NCBI RefSeq assembly: GCF_029892095.1
Contig: NZ_JARZAE010000004.1
Span: forward strand, 6,510,001-6,574,000
Length of the DNA stretch: 64,000 nt
Origin: Kitasatospora sp. MAP12-44
GTDB lineage: Bacteria; Actinomycetota; Actinomycetes; Streptomycetales; Streptomycetaceae
Direction of reading: 5' to 3'
Shown: positions 17,201 through 26,526 of the stretch, piece by piece
Position numbering within the stretch: position 1 is the stretch's first letter
Layout of the letters: each line of letters starts with the position of its first letter
Notes under the pieces: model-generated
Told to the model about the DNA's origin: nothing
The model's input: only the letters and a program-made list of their open reading frames with translations
Database searches by the model: none
Made by a program: the position numbers and the translations under genes

Positions 17201-18541
17201 CTAGAGGCTGCGGAACCTGTTGATCGCCGGCAGGTGCTGCTCGCGCAGCTCGTGGTCCCGCACGCCCAGGCCCTCGGTCGGGGCCAGGCAGAGCACGCCG
17301 ACCTTGCCGCTGTGCCGGTTGTCGTGCACGTCGGAGGCGGCCTGGCCGACCTCGTCCAGCGGGTACGCGATGGACAGCGTCGGGTGCACCATGCCGCGGG
17401 AGATCAGCCGGTTGGCCTCCCACGCCTCGCGGTAGTTGGCGAAGTGGGTGCCGACGATGCGCTTGAGGTTCATCCACAGGTAGCGGTTGTCGTACTGGTG
17501 CTGGAAGCCGGAGGTGGAGGCGCAGGTCACCACCGTCCCGCCGCGCCGGGCGACGTAGACGCTGGCGCCGAAGGTCTCGCGGCCCGGGTGCTCCAGCACG
17601 ATGTCCGGGTCCTCGCCGCCGGTCAGCTCCCTGATCTTGGCGCCGAGCCGGCGCCACTCGCGCGGGTCCTGGGTCTCGGCGTCCCGCCAGAACCGGTAGT
17701 CCTCGGCGGCCCGGTCGATCACCAGCGGCGCGCCCATCGACTTGACCAGCTCGGCCTTCTGCGGGCTGGACACCACGCAGATCGGCACCGCGCCGCCGTT
17801 CAGCGCCAGCTGGGTGGCGTACGAGCCGAGCCCGCCGGCCGCGCCCCAGATCAGCACCACGTCGCCCTGCTTCATCCCGGCGCCGTTGCGGGAGACCAGC
17901 TGGCGGTAGGCGGTCGAGTTGACCAGCCCGGAGCAGGCCGCCTCCTCCCAGGTCAGGTGGGCCGGCTTGGGCATCAGCTGGTTCGTCTTGACGACGGCGA
18001 GCTCGGCGAGGCCGCCGAAGTTGGTCTCGTAGCCCCAGATCCGCTGCTCGGGGTCGAGCATGCTGTCGTCGTGCCCGTCGGGGGACTCCAGCTCCACCGA
18101 GAGGCAGTGCGCCACCACCTGGTCGCCGGGCTGCCAGCGCCGCACGCCCGGGCCGGTGCGCAGCACCACGCCGGAGAGGTCCGAGCCGAGCACGTGGTAC
18201 GGCCGGTCGTGCTGCGCGGCGCCGGGCAGGCCGCTGCGGCCGTAGCGTTCCAGGAAGCCGAAGGTGGGCACCGGCTCGAAGATCGAGCTCCAGACCGTGT
18301 TGTAGTTGATGGAACTGGCCAGCACGGCGACCAGCGCCTCGCCCGGGCCCAGCTCCGGGGTGGCGACATCATCGACCCGCAGTGACTTGCGCGGGTCCTT
18401 GTCCCGGCTCGCCATGCCGTCGAACATGCCGACGTCCTCTTTTCGGACGACGCAGCCGCGATAGCTCTCCGGCACCGGAAGCGCGGCGAAATCCGCGGCG
18501 ACGGCTTCCTCGGACAGAACAGTTTCGATGATTGTGTTCAC
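17201..18541 (-). CDS. ccr: Crotonyl-CoA carboxylase/reductase
   Basis: 446 residues from GTG at 18541 (GGGTGGA upstream). It matches Ccr of Streptomyces/Kitasatospora along its whole length: INYNTVW, WGYETNFGG, NSTAYRQLVSRNGAGMKQGD, the NADPH motif GAAGGLGSYATQ, EHPGRETFGAS and THFANYREAWEANR. It reductively carboxylates 2-enoyl-CoAs to alkylmalonyl-CoA extender units. By recalled alignment to the K. setae enzyme, the carboxylation-pocket Phe is Tyr here (WGYE), while the adjacent Glu and the later Asn and His remain. No polyketide synthase to use the product is in the window. Confidence 0.9.
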   Translation of the reverse strand: MNTIIETVLSEEAVAADFAALPVPESYRGCVVRKEDVGMFDGMASRDKDPRKSLRVDDVATPELGPGEALVAVLASSINYNTVWSSIFEPVPTFGFLERYGRSGLPGAAQHDRPYHVLGSDLSGVVLRTGPGVRRWQPGDQVVAHCLSVELESPDGHDDSMLDPEQRIWGYETNFGGLAELAVVKTNQLMPKPAHLTWEEAACSGLVNSTAYRQLVSRNGAGMKQGDVVLIWGAAGGLGSYATQLALNGGAVPICVVSSPQKAELVKSMGAPLVIDRAAEDYRFWRDAETQDPREWRRLGAKIRELTGGEDPDIVLEHPGRETFGASVYVARRGGTVVTCASTSGFQHQYDNRYLWMNLKRIVGTHFANYREAWEANRLISRGMVHPTLSIAYPLDEVGQAASDVHDNRHSGKVGVLCLAPTEGLGVRDHELREQHLPAINRFRSL

Positions 18542-18576
18542 GGTAATCCACCCTATTTGGACCGCGGAACGGAAAT

Positions 18577-18642
18577 AACCCCTAGCGTGGCCCGTCCGGC
18601 CCTCCAATAGGGCGCAATGGCACGGACTTGCCACTAGGGGTT
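18577..18642. promoter_or_regulatory. Inverted pair of AACCCCTAG / CTAGGGGTT in ccr-thioesterase promoter region
   Basis: AACCCCTAG at 18577-18585 and its exact complement at 18634-18642 face each other across 48 bases, in the divergent space between ccr and the thioesterase gene; the similarity extends into GTGG/CCAC flanks. It looks like a two-site operator, probably for the LAL regulator of this block. Confidence 0.5.
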
Positions 18643-18702
18643 GCGGCGCACTCGGGCGCCCTGTCAGATTCGCTGGTCGGTACCCTGGAAAGGAATACGG
18701 AC

Positions 18703-19632
18703 ATGACCGAACCGACCAGTCCTGATCTGTGGATCAGGCGTTTCCATCCGGCTCCCGGCGCTGAGGTCCGGCTGGTCTGCCTGCCGCACGCCGGCGGCTC
18801 GGCGAGCTTCTACGTCCCGGCCTCCCGCGCTCTCTCTCCCGCCGTGGACGTCCTCGCGGTTCAGTACCCCGGCCGCCAGGACCGGCACGCCGAGGCCCCG
18901 TTGGACGACCTGGACACCCTCGCCGGGCGGATCTGCGCGGCGCTGCTGCCCTGGACCGACCTGCCGCTCGCGCTGTTCGGGCACAGCATGGGCGCCGTCC
19001 TCGCCTTCGAGGTCGCCCGGCGGCTGGAGACCCATGGCGTGCGGCTGCGTCAGCTCCTGGTCTCCGGTCGCCGCCCGCCGTGCCTGCCCGAGCGCGGCCG
19101 CACCCACCTGCTGCCCGACGACCGTCTGCTCGCCGACCTGCGGTCCATGGACGGCACCGCCGCCCAACTGCTCGACGACGAGGAGCTGATGCGCCTGCTG
19201 CTGCCGGTGCTGCGCGCCGACTACCGGGCGGTGGAGACGCACCGCTACCGGGCCGGCGCGCCGCTCAGCTGCCCGATCACCGTCCTCACCGGCGACCGGG
19301 ACCCCAAGGTCAGCGTCGAGGAGGCCTGCCGCTGGTCCGAGCACACCTCGGCGGACTTCGAGCTGCAGGTGCTCCCCGGCGGTCACTTCTATCTGACCGA
19401 GCAGCTGCCCGCGGTGCTCGCCACCATCACCGAGCGGCTGGGCATCACCGAGCGGACCGGCATCACCGAGCGGATTGGGATCTCCGAGGGGATCGGGATC
19501 TCCGGGGGGACCGGGCAACCGGCACCCGCCGAGCGTCGCAACGCCGCTCAGCAGGTGCCGGTCGATTCTGGTTACCTGGCCCCGAGCGCCGCGGGCAGGT
19601 CACTGCGCCGACCGACGTTGAGCTTGCGGTAG
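18703..19632 (+). CDS. Type II thioesterase with extended repetitive tail
   Basis: 309 residues. The TEII fold is clear: CLPHAGGSASFYV, YPGRQDRH, the nucleophile motif GHSMG with Ser95, TGDRDPKVS, and the catalytic His in GGHFYL. Such enzymes clear wrongly loaded groups from PKS/NRPS carrier proteins. The normal domain ends near residue 245. After it come imperfect repeats GITERTGITERIGISEGIGISGG and a basic tail. The last 61 bases overlap the end of the opposing LAL gene, so the tail may have arisen by loss of the original stop. Confidence 0.85.
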   Translation: MTEPTSPDLWIRRFHPAPGAEVRLVCLPHAGGSASFYVPASRALSPAVDVLAVQYPGRQDRHAEAPLDDLDTLAGRICAALLPWTDLPLALFGHSMGAVLAFEVARRLETHGVRLRQLLVSGRRPPCLPERGRTHLLPDDRLLADLRSMDGTAAQLLDDEELMRLLLPVLRADYRAVETHRYRAGAPLSCPITVLTGDRDPKVSVEEACRWSEHTSADFELQVLPGGHFYLTEQLPAVLATITERLGITERTGITERIGISEGIGISGGTGQPAPAERRNAAQQVPVDSGYLAPSAAGRSLRRPTLSLR

Positions 19633-22316
19633 GCGCGGGTCAGGTGCTGCTCCACGGTGCTGACCGTGACGTACAGCCGGGTGGCGATCTCCCGGTTGGT
19701 GTAGCCCTGCACGGCGAGCTCGGCCACCCGGCGCTCGGCGTCGCTGAGCACCAGCTCGGTGCCGGACAGGCCCGCCTCGTCGTCCGCGCCCGACTCGCCG
19801 CCGCGCTGGCCGAGCTCGGCGCCCAGGATCCGGGTGAGCGGCAACGCCTGGCACTCCTGGGCGAGTTCCCAGGCCCGGCGGCCACTGAGCCGGGCCCGGC
19901 GCAGCTCGCCCAGGTCGTGGTACGCCCGGGTCAGGTCGGTCAGCGCCTGCGCCTCCTCGTAGCGGTCCCTGGACTCCCGCAGGATGTCGACCGACTTGCG
20001 CAGCAGCGCCGGGCGCTGGCGCAGCTCGTAGGTGCCGGCCAGCAGGCGCATCGCCACGCCCTTGGTGCGCAGCGAGGAGGGGGTGCAGAGCTCCAGCTGC
20101 TCCTCGGCCAGCTGCCTGGCCTCCTCGCGCTCGCCCACCAGCAGCAGCGTCTCGGCGCAGTCGCTGCGCCAGGCGATCAGCCCGGGCACGTCCAGACCCC
20201 AGCGGCCCATCAGCTTGCCGCAGGCCTGGAAGTCCCCGAGTGCGGCGTCGAACTGACCCAGCGACAGCTGGTGGCGGCCGCGGGCGCGCAGGTAGTGCAG
20301 CCCGTAGCGGCTCTGCAGCATCGCCTCCGGGACGGGCCGGTTGAGCTGGTCGACCGCCTCGTCGTAGCGGCCCATCGCGCTCAGCGCGGTGAGCAGGCTG
20401 GCCAGCGAGGCGCCGACCGCGACGCCCCAGCTGCTCGGCGGGATGATCTCCAGCGCCTGCTGGGCGTAGCGCGCGGCTTCGGGCAACTCGCCCTGGCGCA
20501 GGCTGATCTCCGCTCTGATGGTGGACAGCCGGGCCTGCCGCCCGGGGGACTGGCGGTCCACCGCCTGCTGGATCAGGCCGTCGCACCAGGGCGCGGCCCG
20601 GTCGGCCCGCTCGGCGAAGGTCAGCGCCAGCAGGGCCGACTCCACGGTGTCCATGCCCATCTCGTCCAGCCGGGAGCTGCGCAGGATCCGCTCGGCCTCC
20701 TCCACCACCGGCTCGGAGAGGCCGCCGCTGAGCACGGTGTCCAGCACGGTGGCGGCGTCCATCCGGTGGCTGACCTTCATGGTCGGGGCGGTGGCCACCC
20801 CCTGGCCCTCGTCCAGTTCGGGCATCAGCTCCAGGAACGGGGCGTAGCTGCAGCGCATCCACGGCCGGGTGGTGCGCAACTCCGCGGCGGTCTGCGGGTC
20901 CTGCGCCGCGGCCGAGCCGCCGAGCCGGGCCAGTACGTCCTTCGCGTCCTGGTAGCGGCCGTGCCAGAGCAGGGCCTTGGCCAGCACGATGGCGTCGCTG
21001 CCCGGCAGGTGGCCCTCGTGCAGCGCCTCGGTGAGCTCGGCCAGGTGCGGGGTCGGCGCGCCCGGGTTGATCCGCCACTCGGCCCGCACCAGCGACATCC
21101 GCAGCTGCGCCAGCCGGGGCTCGTCGGCGCAGACCCGGCAGGCCAGCTTGAGGTAGTCGATCGCGGCGCCGACCCGGCCCTCGCCGAGCGCGAGGTGGGC
21201 GGCCTCCTCCAGGACGGGCAGTGCCCAGTCCGCCTCCGCCGCGCCGGTCGCCACCAGGTGCTCGGCGATCACCGGCGCGGGCGCGCCGTCGTCGTGGGCG
21301 AGTTCGGCCGCGCGCTGGTGCAGCGCGCTGCGCTCGTCGGGCTCCATGCTCATCAGGACGGCGGAACGGGCCACCGGGTGGCGGAAGTTGCCGGCCTCCA
21401 GCAGGCCGGCCGCGTTCAGCCGGAAGAGGGTCAGCGCCACCACGCCGCTCTCCAGACCGAGCAGCCGGTCGACCGATTCGGGCGCGCCGAGTACGGCCAG
21501 GCCGTAGCCCAGCCGCAGCAGCGCGGGTCCGCCCTGGTGCAGGCAGGACAGCACGGCCTGACCGAAGCCGTCGCCCACCGACAGGACGTCCGGCGCCGCG
21601 CCCGCCCGGACCGCGATGGCGTGGTCGTCAAGGAGCGCGCGGACCAGCAGCGGGTTGCCGCCGCTGACCGCGTGGCACTGGTCGGCGAACCCGGCCGCGG
21701 CGGCCGGGCCGAACCGCTCGGCGGCCAGCTCCGCCACGCCGGCCGAGCCGAGCAGCGCCAGCGGTACACCGCGGCTGTTGGGCTGGCGCAGCAGGTCCAG
21801 GCGGAACGCGCTGTGCCGGTGCGCGGGCTTGTCGCCGTGGCTGAACACCGCCATCACGTGGGCGCTGCGCAGTCGGCGGGAGAGGTAGGACAGGCACTCC
21901 AGCGAGGCGGGGTCGGCGTCGTGCACGTCGTCCACCACCAGGGCCAGCGGCTGGCGTTCGGCGAGGCCGAGCAGCAGCAGGCACAGCCCGTGCACCACGG
22001 TGTGCTCAAGCGGCTGCCCGGGCAGGGCGGTCGCGAGCAGCTGCTCGGCCCGGGCGCGCTCCTCGCCGGTCAGCGGTGCGCGGTGCAGCAGCTGCCCCAT
22101 GACACCGAGCGGGATCCCGCTCTCGGGGACCGAGCCGACGGCGGTCAGTGCCGTCGCCCCCAGGTCCGCGGCGCGCCCCGCGAAGACGTCCAGCAGTGAG
22201 GTCTTCCCCACCGACACGGTGCCGCTGACCAGGGCGATCTGCCCCCGGCCACGCAGCGACTCCTCCAGCATTCCGGCCAGGAGCGACAGCGCGGTGTCCC
22301 GCTCGACCAGCATCAT
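19572..22316 (-). CDS. LuxR-family LAL regulator (ATPase + HTH)
   Basis: 914 residues: an AAA-type ATPase with Walker A GTVSVGKT at 32-39 and ALVVDDVHDADP as Walker B, a long TPR-like middle, and a C-terminal LuxR helix-turn-helix (LSDAERRVAELAVQGYTNREIATRLYVTVSTVEQHLTRAYRKL). These large ATP-binding LuxR regulators are usually positive pathway-specific regulators of polyketide or peptide clusters. It probably follows the isopropylmalate synthase-like gene in one transcript (81-base gap). It is the best candidate to bind the CTAGGGG sites in this block. Confidence 0.88.
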   Translation of the reverse strand: MMLVERDTALSLLAGMLEESLRGRGQIALVSGTVSVGKTSLLDVFAGRAADLGATALTAVGSVPESGIPLGVMGQLLHRAPLTGEERARAEQLLATALPGQPLEHTVVHGLCLLLLGLAERQPLALVVDDVHDADPASLECLSYLSRRLRSAHVMAVFSHGDKPAHRHSAFRLDLLRQPNSRGVPLALLGSAGVAELAAERFGPAAAAGFADQCHAVSGGNPLLVRALLDDHAIAVRAGAAPDVLSVGDGFGQAVLSCLHQGGPALLRLGYGLAVLGAPESVDRLLGLESGVVALTLFRLNAAGLLEAGNFRHPVARSAVLMSMEPDERSALHQRAAELAHDDGAPAPVIAEHLVATGAAEADWALPVLEEAAHLALGEGRVGAAIDYLKLACRVCADEPRLAQLRMSLVRAEWRINPGAPTPHLAELTEALHEGHLPGSDAIVLAKALLWHGRYQDAKDVLARLGGSAAAQDPQTAAELRTTRPWMRCSYAPFLELMPELDEGQGVATAPTMKVSHRMDAATVLDTVLSGGLSEPVVEEAERILRSSRLDEMGMDTVESALLALTFAERADRAAPWCDGLIQQAVDRQSPGRQARLSTIRAEISLRQGELPEAARYAQQALEIIPPSSWGVAVGASLASLLTALSAMGRYDEAVDQLNRPVPEAMLQSRYGLHYLRARGRHQLSLGQFDAALGDFQACGKLMGRWGLDVPGLIAWRSDCAETLLLVGEREEARQLAEEQLELCTPSSLRTKGVAMRLLAGTYELRQRPALLRKSVDILRESRDRYEEAQALTDLTRAYHDLGELRRARLSGRRAWELAQECQALPLTRILGAELGQRGGESGADDEAGLSGTELVLSDAERRVAELAVQGYTNREIATRLYVTVSTVEQHLTRAYRKLNVGRRSDLPAALGAR

Positions 22317-22397
22317 CCCCGTTTTCCCTTCATCGTCAGCTCAAGTGGTGATTCGCGCGCTGTTCCCCCGTGCGCCGCGCCACGCGCTGGACTCTCG

Positions 22398-24080
22398 CTA
22401 GGCGGCCCTGACCGCTTCCTCGGCCGGGGCGCTCTGGCCGGCTCGGGCGGCTGCGGCGCGCACCGCGGAGAAGGCGGCCGCCTGGACGTCCCGATGCAGA
22501 CCGAATCCCCAGAACGACTGATCCTCGAACGTGCACCGGGCATAGACCGCTGCGGTCTCCCGCTTGAACTCGCCCGCCGCGCCGGTGCCGTGGACGGACC
22601 GCACCTCGACGCCCCAGGGCGCCAGCGTGGTGCCGAGCTCGCGGACCGCCTCGTCGGCGAGGTCCAGCTCACCCTCGATGAAGAGCTCGGCGAGCACAGG
22701 TTCATGACGCACCCCCAGCGGCCGGGACGAGTCGGCGGCGACCCGGTACTCCTCCTCGAAGATAGCCCTGATCCGGTCCGGCGCGAGCTCGTCGCCGGTC
22801 CGGTCGGTGACCGCCTGGACGACCCGGGCGAACTCGACCTGCAGCTCCACGGGCAGCCGCAGCCCGTGCCAGGCGCTCATGATGTACGCCACCCCGCCCT
22901 TGCCGGACTGGCTGTTGATCCGCACCACGGCCTCGTAGTCCCGGCCGACGTCCTGCGGGTCGATCGGCAGGTAGGGCATCTGCCACGGCAGTTCGCCGAT
23001 CGGCTGCCGCGCGTCGGCGGCCTGTACGGCCAGCGCGTCGAAGCCCTTCTTGATCGCGTCCTGGTGCGAGCCGGAGAAGGCGGTGTAGACCAGCGAGCCG
23101 CCGTACGGGTGGCGCGGCGAGACCGGCATCTCGTTGCAGAACTCCACCGTGCGCCGGATCCGGTCGATGTCGGAGAAGTCGATGCCCGGGTCCACGCCCT
23201 GGGTGTACAGGTTGAGCCCCAGGGTCACCAGGCAGACGTTGCCGGCCCGTTCGCCGCTGCCGAACAGGCAGCCCTCGATGCGCTGCGCCCCGGCCAGCAT
23301 GGCCAGTTCGGCGCTGGCCACGCCGGTGCCCCGGTCGTTGTGCGGGTGGATGGACAGACATCGGTAGTCGCGCCGGGAGAGGTTGCGGTCCAGCCACTCG
23401 ATCTGGTCGGCGAACACATGCGGAAGCGAACGTTCCACAGTGGAGGGGAAATTGAGCACAATGGGGCGATCCGGACCGGTCTCCCAGGTGTCCATCACCG
23501 CCTCGCACACCTCGACCGCGAACTCCGGCTCGGTCTCGTTGAACAGCTCAGGCGAGTACTGGTACCCGAGATCGCAGCCGCCCAGGTACTTCTCGGCGTA
23601 CTTCATCATCCACCGGGTGCCGCGGACCGCGAGCTCCTTGCACTCGTCCCGGCTCACCCGCAGCACCAGGTCGCGGAAGAGCGGCGCGGTGGCGTTGTAC
23701 ACGTGCAGGGTGGCGCTGTGCGCGCCGACCAGGCAGCGCGCGGTGCGCTCGATCAGCTCCTCGCGGGCCGGGACCAGGACCGAGATCCTGACGTCCTCGG
23801 GAATCCGGTCCTGCTCGATCAGCATCCGAACGAAGTCGTAGTCGTCCTGGCTGGCCACCGGGAAGCCGACCTCGATCTCCTGGTAGCCCATCTCGACCAG
23901 CAGATCGAACATCGCCAGCTTGCGGGCGGGCGTCATCGGATTGACGAGCGCCTGGTTGCCGTCCCGCAGATCGGTGGAGAGCCACCGCGGCGCGGTGCTG
24001 ACGCTGCGGTCCGGCCAGCTGCGGTCCGGAAGGGAGAGCGGTGCAAACGGCTGGTAACGCCGGGTTCCTCGGGAAGCCAT
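22398..24080 (-). CDS. 2-isopropylmalate synthase-like (LeuA family) enzyme
   Basis: 560 residues. Metal- and substrate-site motifs are STDLRDGNQAL near the N-terminus and SIHPHNDRGTGVA (HxH pair); GCLFGSGERAGNVCL follows. A C-terminal LeuA dimer-type regulatory domain is present but divergent. The family reaction is condensation of acetyl-CoA with a 2-oxoacid. Position inside a biosynthetic block, next to a LAL regulator and divergent from a prenyltransferase, suggests a dedicated copy that makes a chain-extended 2-oxoacid or unusual leucine-type precursor. It could also be the genomic leuA; only the rest of the genome would tell. Confidence 0.85.
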   Translation of the reverse strand: MASRGTRRYQPFAPLSLPDRSWPDRSVSTAPRWLSTDLRDGNQALVNPMTPARKLAMFDLLVEMGYQEIEVGFPVASQDDYDFVRMLIEQDRIPEDVRISVLVPAREELIERTARCLVGAHSATLHVYNATAPLFRDLVLRVSRDECKELAVRGTRWMMKYAEKYLGGCDLGYQYSPELFNETEPEFAVEVCEAVMDTWETGPDRPIVLNFPSTVERSLPHVFADQIEWLDRNLSRRDYRCLSIHPHNDRGTGVASAELAMLAGAQRIEGCLFGSGERAGNVCLVTLGLNLYTQGVDPGIDFSDIDRIRRTVEFCNEMPVSPRHPYGGSLVYTAFSGSHQDAIKKGFDALAVQAADARQPIGELPWQMPYLPIDPQDVGRDYEAVVRINSQSGKGGVAYIMSAWHGLRLPVELQVEFARVVQAVTDRTGDELAPDRIRAIFEEEYRVAADSSRPLGVRHEPVLAELFIEGELDLADEAVRELGTTLAPWGVEVRSVHGTGAAGEFKRETAAVYARCTFEDQSFWGFGLHRDVQAAAFSAVRAAAARAGQSAPAEEAVRAA

Positions 24081-24397
24081 CTCGCACGAAGCCTTTCAGG
24101 GCTGCTGGATCACGGAGTCTGCTGGAGCGAGGACGGGGCCCTGGTGCTCCCAGACCTGTCCGAACCGGTCGTGCCGACCTGCTGCACATCACGCTAGAGA
24201 GCAGCTCGAATGCCAGACAAGGGCAACCCCCGGGTTGGTACACCCCCCGGCTACCGAAGGGACCATTCGGTGCACCGAAAGTTGTAGTGATGGGCGCTGA
24301 CCGGCCCAATCGCCCCCTAGCGCACCCCGGTTCGCCTCTTGACGGCGCTCGTAGGCTTCGACCCGAAAGTGGTGGGGGACCACTCGAGGGGACAGAC
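24081..24397. promoter_or_regulatory. Divergent promoter region leuA-like / UbiA
   Basis: 317 bases without a gene. It holds a CCCCTAG heptamer (24314-24320) matching the sites at 13634 and 18577-18642, and a cluster of ACCGAA/TTCGGT words at about 24254-24284 (two copies facing opposite ways plus a third). Base composition is slightly less GC-rich than the flanking genes. Presumably carries promoters for both genes. Confidence 0.4.
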
Positions 24398-25288
24398 ATG
24401 CTGCGATCCATCGCCAGGTACACCCGACTCTGTCTGGCCGAGGCCAGGCCGACCGTCCAACTGGCTTTCTTTTTCCGCTATTCAGCCGGCTCGGCGCTGA
24501 CGCTGCTCCGGCATATGCCCGATCTGCAACGCGTTGCCACCGGAGAACTCGGCTGGTTCTGCTCGACGGTGGCGATCTACGCCTTCAACGGCGTGACGGA
24601 CCGCGCGGAGGACCGCAAGAACGGGTCCACCAGGCCGATCGCCACCGGACGGCTGCCGGTCGCGGCGGCACTCGCGCTGATCGCCTGCTTCGCCGCCGTC
24701 GGCACGGCCTGCGCCTGGTCGCTGGGCCAGCGTCAGGGCCTGTTGTCCACCGGCTTTCTGGCCATCGGCTACGCGTACTCCGGGCGGCCGTTCCCGCTGA
24801 AGCAGACCTTCTACACCTGCACCGGCGCCGGCCTGGGTCTTGGCCTGCTGACCTATATGGCCGGTGGCGACGCGGCCGGGGCCCGGGCCGGCACCGGCCT
24901 GCTGCTGCTCGGCGGGGCGATGTCCGTCTGGATGGGCGGAGTCGGCGGCATCGCCAAGGAGTTCTCCGACATCGACGGGGACCGGCTGGTCGGCCGGCGC
25001 ACCTGGCCGATCGTGCTCGGCGAGTACCGGGCCCGCCGGCTGCTCGCCATCGTGGCGATCGGCACCGGCCTGGCCTTCGTGCTGATCGCCGCGTGCTACG
25101 ACACCGTCCTGCTCGGCTGCGCCCTGACCGTCCTGCTCGGCGCCCTGGTGGTGTCGGCCACCGGTCTCGACCGATCCGCGCCGACCGGCCGCCGCGGTGG
25201 CCGGCGCCCTTATCACGCGTTCATGTGGACGCAGCACCTGGCTCATCTCGCTCTCGCCGGGACCGTTTTCCTACTGATTGCCGGATAA
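24398..25288 (+). CDS. UbiA-family prenyltransferase
   Basis: 296 residues, integral membrane. The first Asp-rich motif is NGVTDRAED (NxxxDxxxD) near residue 68; the second is DIDGDR near 190, both needed for Mg-prenyl diphosphate binding. About eight hydrophobic helices are visible. The family transfers isoprenoid chains to aromatic or other acceptors. The ATG follows GAGGGG. There is no aromatic-precursor or isoprenoid gene nearby, so acceptor and donor are unknown. It starts a plus-strand run followed by a two-component pair 131 bases away. Confidence 0.82.
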   Translation: MLRSIARYTRLCLAEARPTVQLAFFFRYSAGSALTLLRHMPDLQRVATGELGWFCSTVAIYAFNGVTDRAEDRKNGSTRPIATGRLPVAAALALIACFAAVGTACAWSLGQRQGLLSTGFLAIGYAYSGRPFPLKQTFYTCTGAGLGLGLLTYMAGGDAAGARAGTGLLLLGGAMSVWMGGVGGIAKEFSDIDGDRLVGRRTWPIVLGEYRARRLLAIVAIGTGLAFVLIAACYDTVLLGCALTVLLGALVVSATGLDRSAPTGRRGGRRPYHAFMWTQHLAHLALAGTVFLLIAG

Positions 25289-25419
25289 GCCGGACTGCTA
25301 TATCACATACCGGACCGACGGCTCCGGTCGCGACCTGCGCGTGATTGAGTCGAGACCGTGCGGGACCTCGTCTGCTAGCTTGGGCAGGATGGTCCGAACT
25401 GGCGAGGGAGCAAGAGTAG

Positions 25420-26526
25420 GTGACACGCGCGGAGCGGGCATCGGGGGAGAACGCTCACTGTCTGGCCGATCAATTGGAAGCGAATCGGCCGGATATCCTC
25501 AACGCCTATGCAGTGAATCTCAAGGCCGCCGGAAGCCTGCTCATCCAGGATCCGCATTCCCTCATGCAGGCGATGGCCAACGCCGAACAGATCCTCAGTG
25601 ACATGGTCAACGCCCTGCACGCGGGCCGGGTCCAGGTCAACGAGAAGTACAAACTGATCGCCTGGGACATCGGAGCCACCAGGGCCACCGCCGGGGTCCA
25701 CCCGCAGGAGTCGCTGGAGGCCGCCTCGATCTTCTTCCGCACCGCGCTCGCGGCACTGACCGACCTGGTCGGCCCCAGGCCCGAGTCCCTGGACGCGTTC
25801 ACGGTGGCGGCCCTGACGCTGGAGCAGAGCATCGCGCTGCGGGTGCGCGAATCGGTGTCGAGCTACAACGGCGTCCTGCTCAACCGGGTACGCGAGGCGC
25901 AGATCGACGAGCGCCGGCGCATCGCCCGGGACCTGCACGACCGGATCGGCCACGGCATCAGCGTCAGCCACCACCAGCTGGAGCTCTACAACATCTACCG
26001 TGACACCGAGCCGGCCAAGGCCTCCGAGAAGGTCGAGAGCGCGCAGCAGGCGATCCGCGAGTCGATGCACCACCTGCGGGCCGTCACCTCCGGGCTGCAC
26101 GCGCAGGAACCGCTGAAGAGCCTGGAGGACGCGCTGCTCAACTACCTGGGCACGGTGGCCAGCGAGGAGCTGCCGGTCCGGCTGCGGGTGAACGGCGACG
26201 AGAGCTGGGCACCGCCGGAGATCCTGGACGAGGCCTTCCTGATCCTGCGTGAGGCGGCCCGCAACACGCTGCGCCACAGCGGCGCGTCGATGCTGCTGAT
26301 CAACGTCGACATCACCCCGCACGAGCTGCGGGCCTCGGTCGAGGACGACGGCTGCGGCTTCGACCCGCTCGGCCCGCCGGTCTCCGACGGCGTCGGGGTG
26401 GCCTCGATGCTCGAACGCGCCGAGCTGCTGGGCGGCCGGGTGACCATCACCAGCCGCATCGGCGCCGGTACCCGGGTCGACCTCTGGCTACGCCTCACAG
26501 AACGGTTCGCCAATGAATCCGCCTGA
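25420..26526 (+). CDS. Soluble NarL-type sensor histidine kinase
   Basis: 368 residues from a GTG start. There is no transmembrane segment; an N-terminal ~160-residue helical sensor region of unknown type is followed by a HisKA_3 box (ERRRIARDLHDRIGH, His173) and an HATPase domain (EAARNTLRHSGAS, DDGCGFDP, GVASMLERAELLGGRV). It should autophosphorylate on His173 and pass phosphate to the response regulator whose gene overlaps its 3' end by 14 bases. Because it is cytoplasmic, it likely senses an internal signal, perhaps a pathway intermediate. Confidence 0.85.
   Translation: MTRAERASGENAHCLADQLEANRPDILNAYAVNLKAAGSLLIQDPHSLMQAMANAEQILSDMVNALHAGRVQVNEKYKLIAWDIGATRATAGVHPQESLEAASIFFRTALAALTDLVGPRPESLDAFTVAALTLEQSIALRVRESVSSYNGVLLNRVREAQIDERRRIARDLHDRIGHGISVSHHQLELYNIYRDTEPAKASEKVESAQQAIRESMHHLRAVTSGLHAQEPLKSLEDALLNYLGTVASEELPVRLRVNGDESWAPPEILDEAFLILREAARNTLRHSGASMLLINVDITPHELRASVEDDGCGFDPLGPPVSDGVGVASMLERAELLGGRVTITSRIGAGTRVDLWLRLTERFANESA

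Noticed and set aside
19080..22199. 1039-codon plus-strand frame across the LAL regulator
   Set aside because: Low-complexity Gln/Gly/His-rich translation with no fold; the minus strand encodes Walker and HTH motifs.
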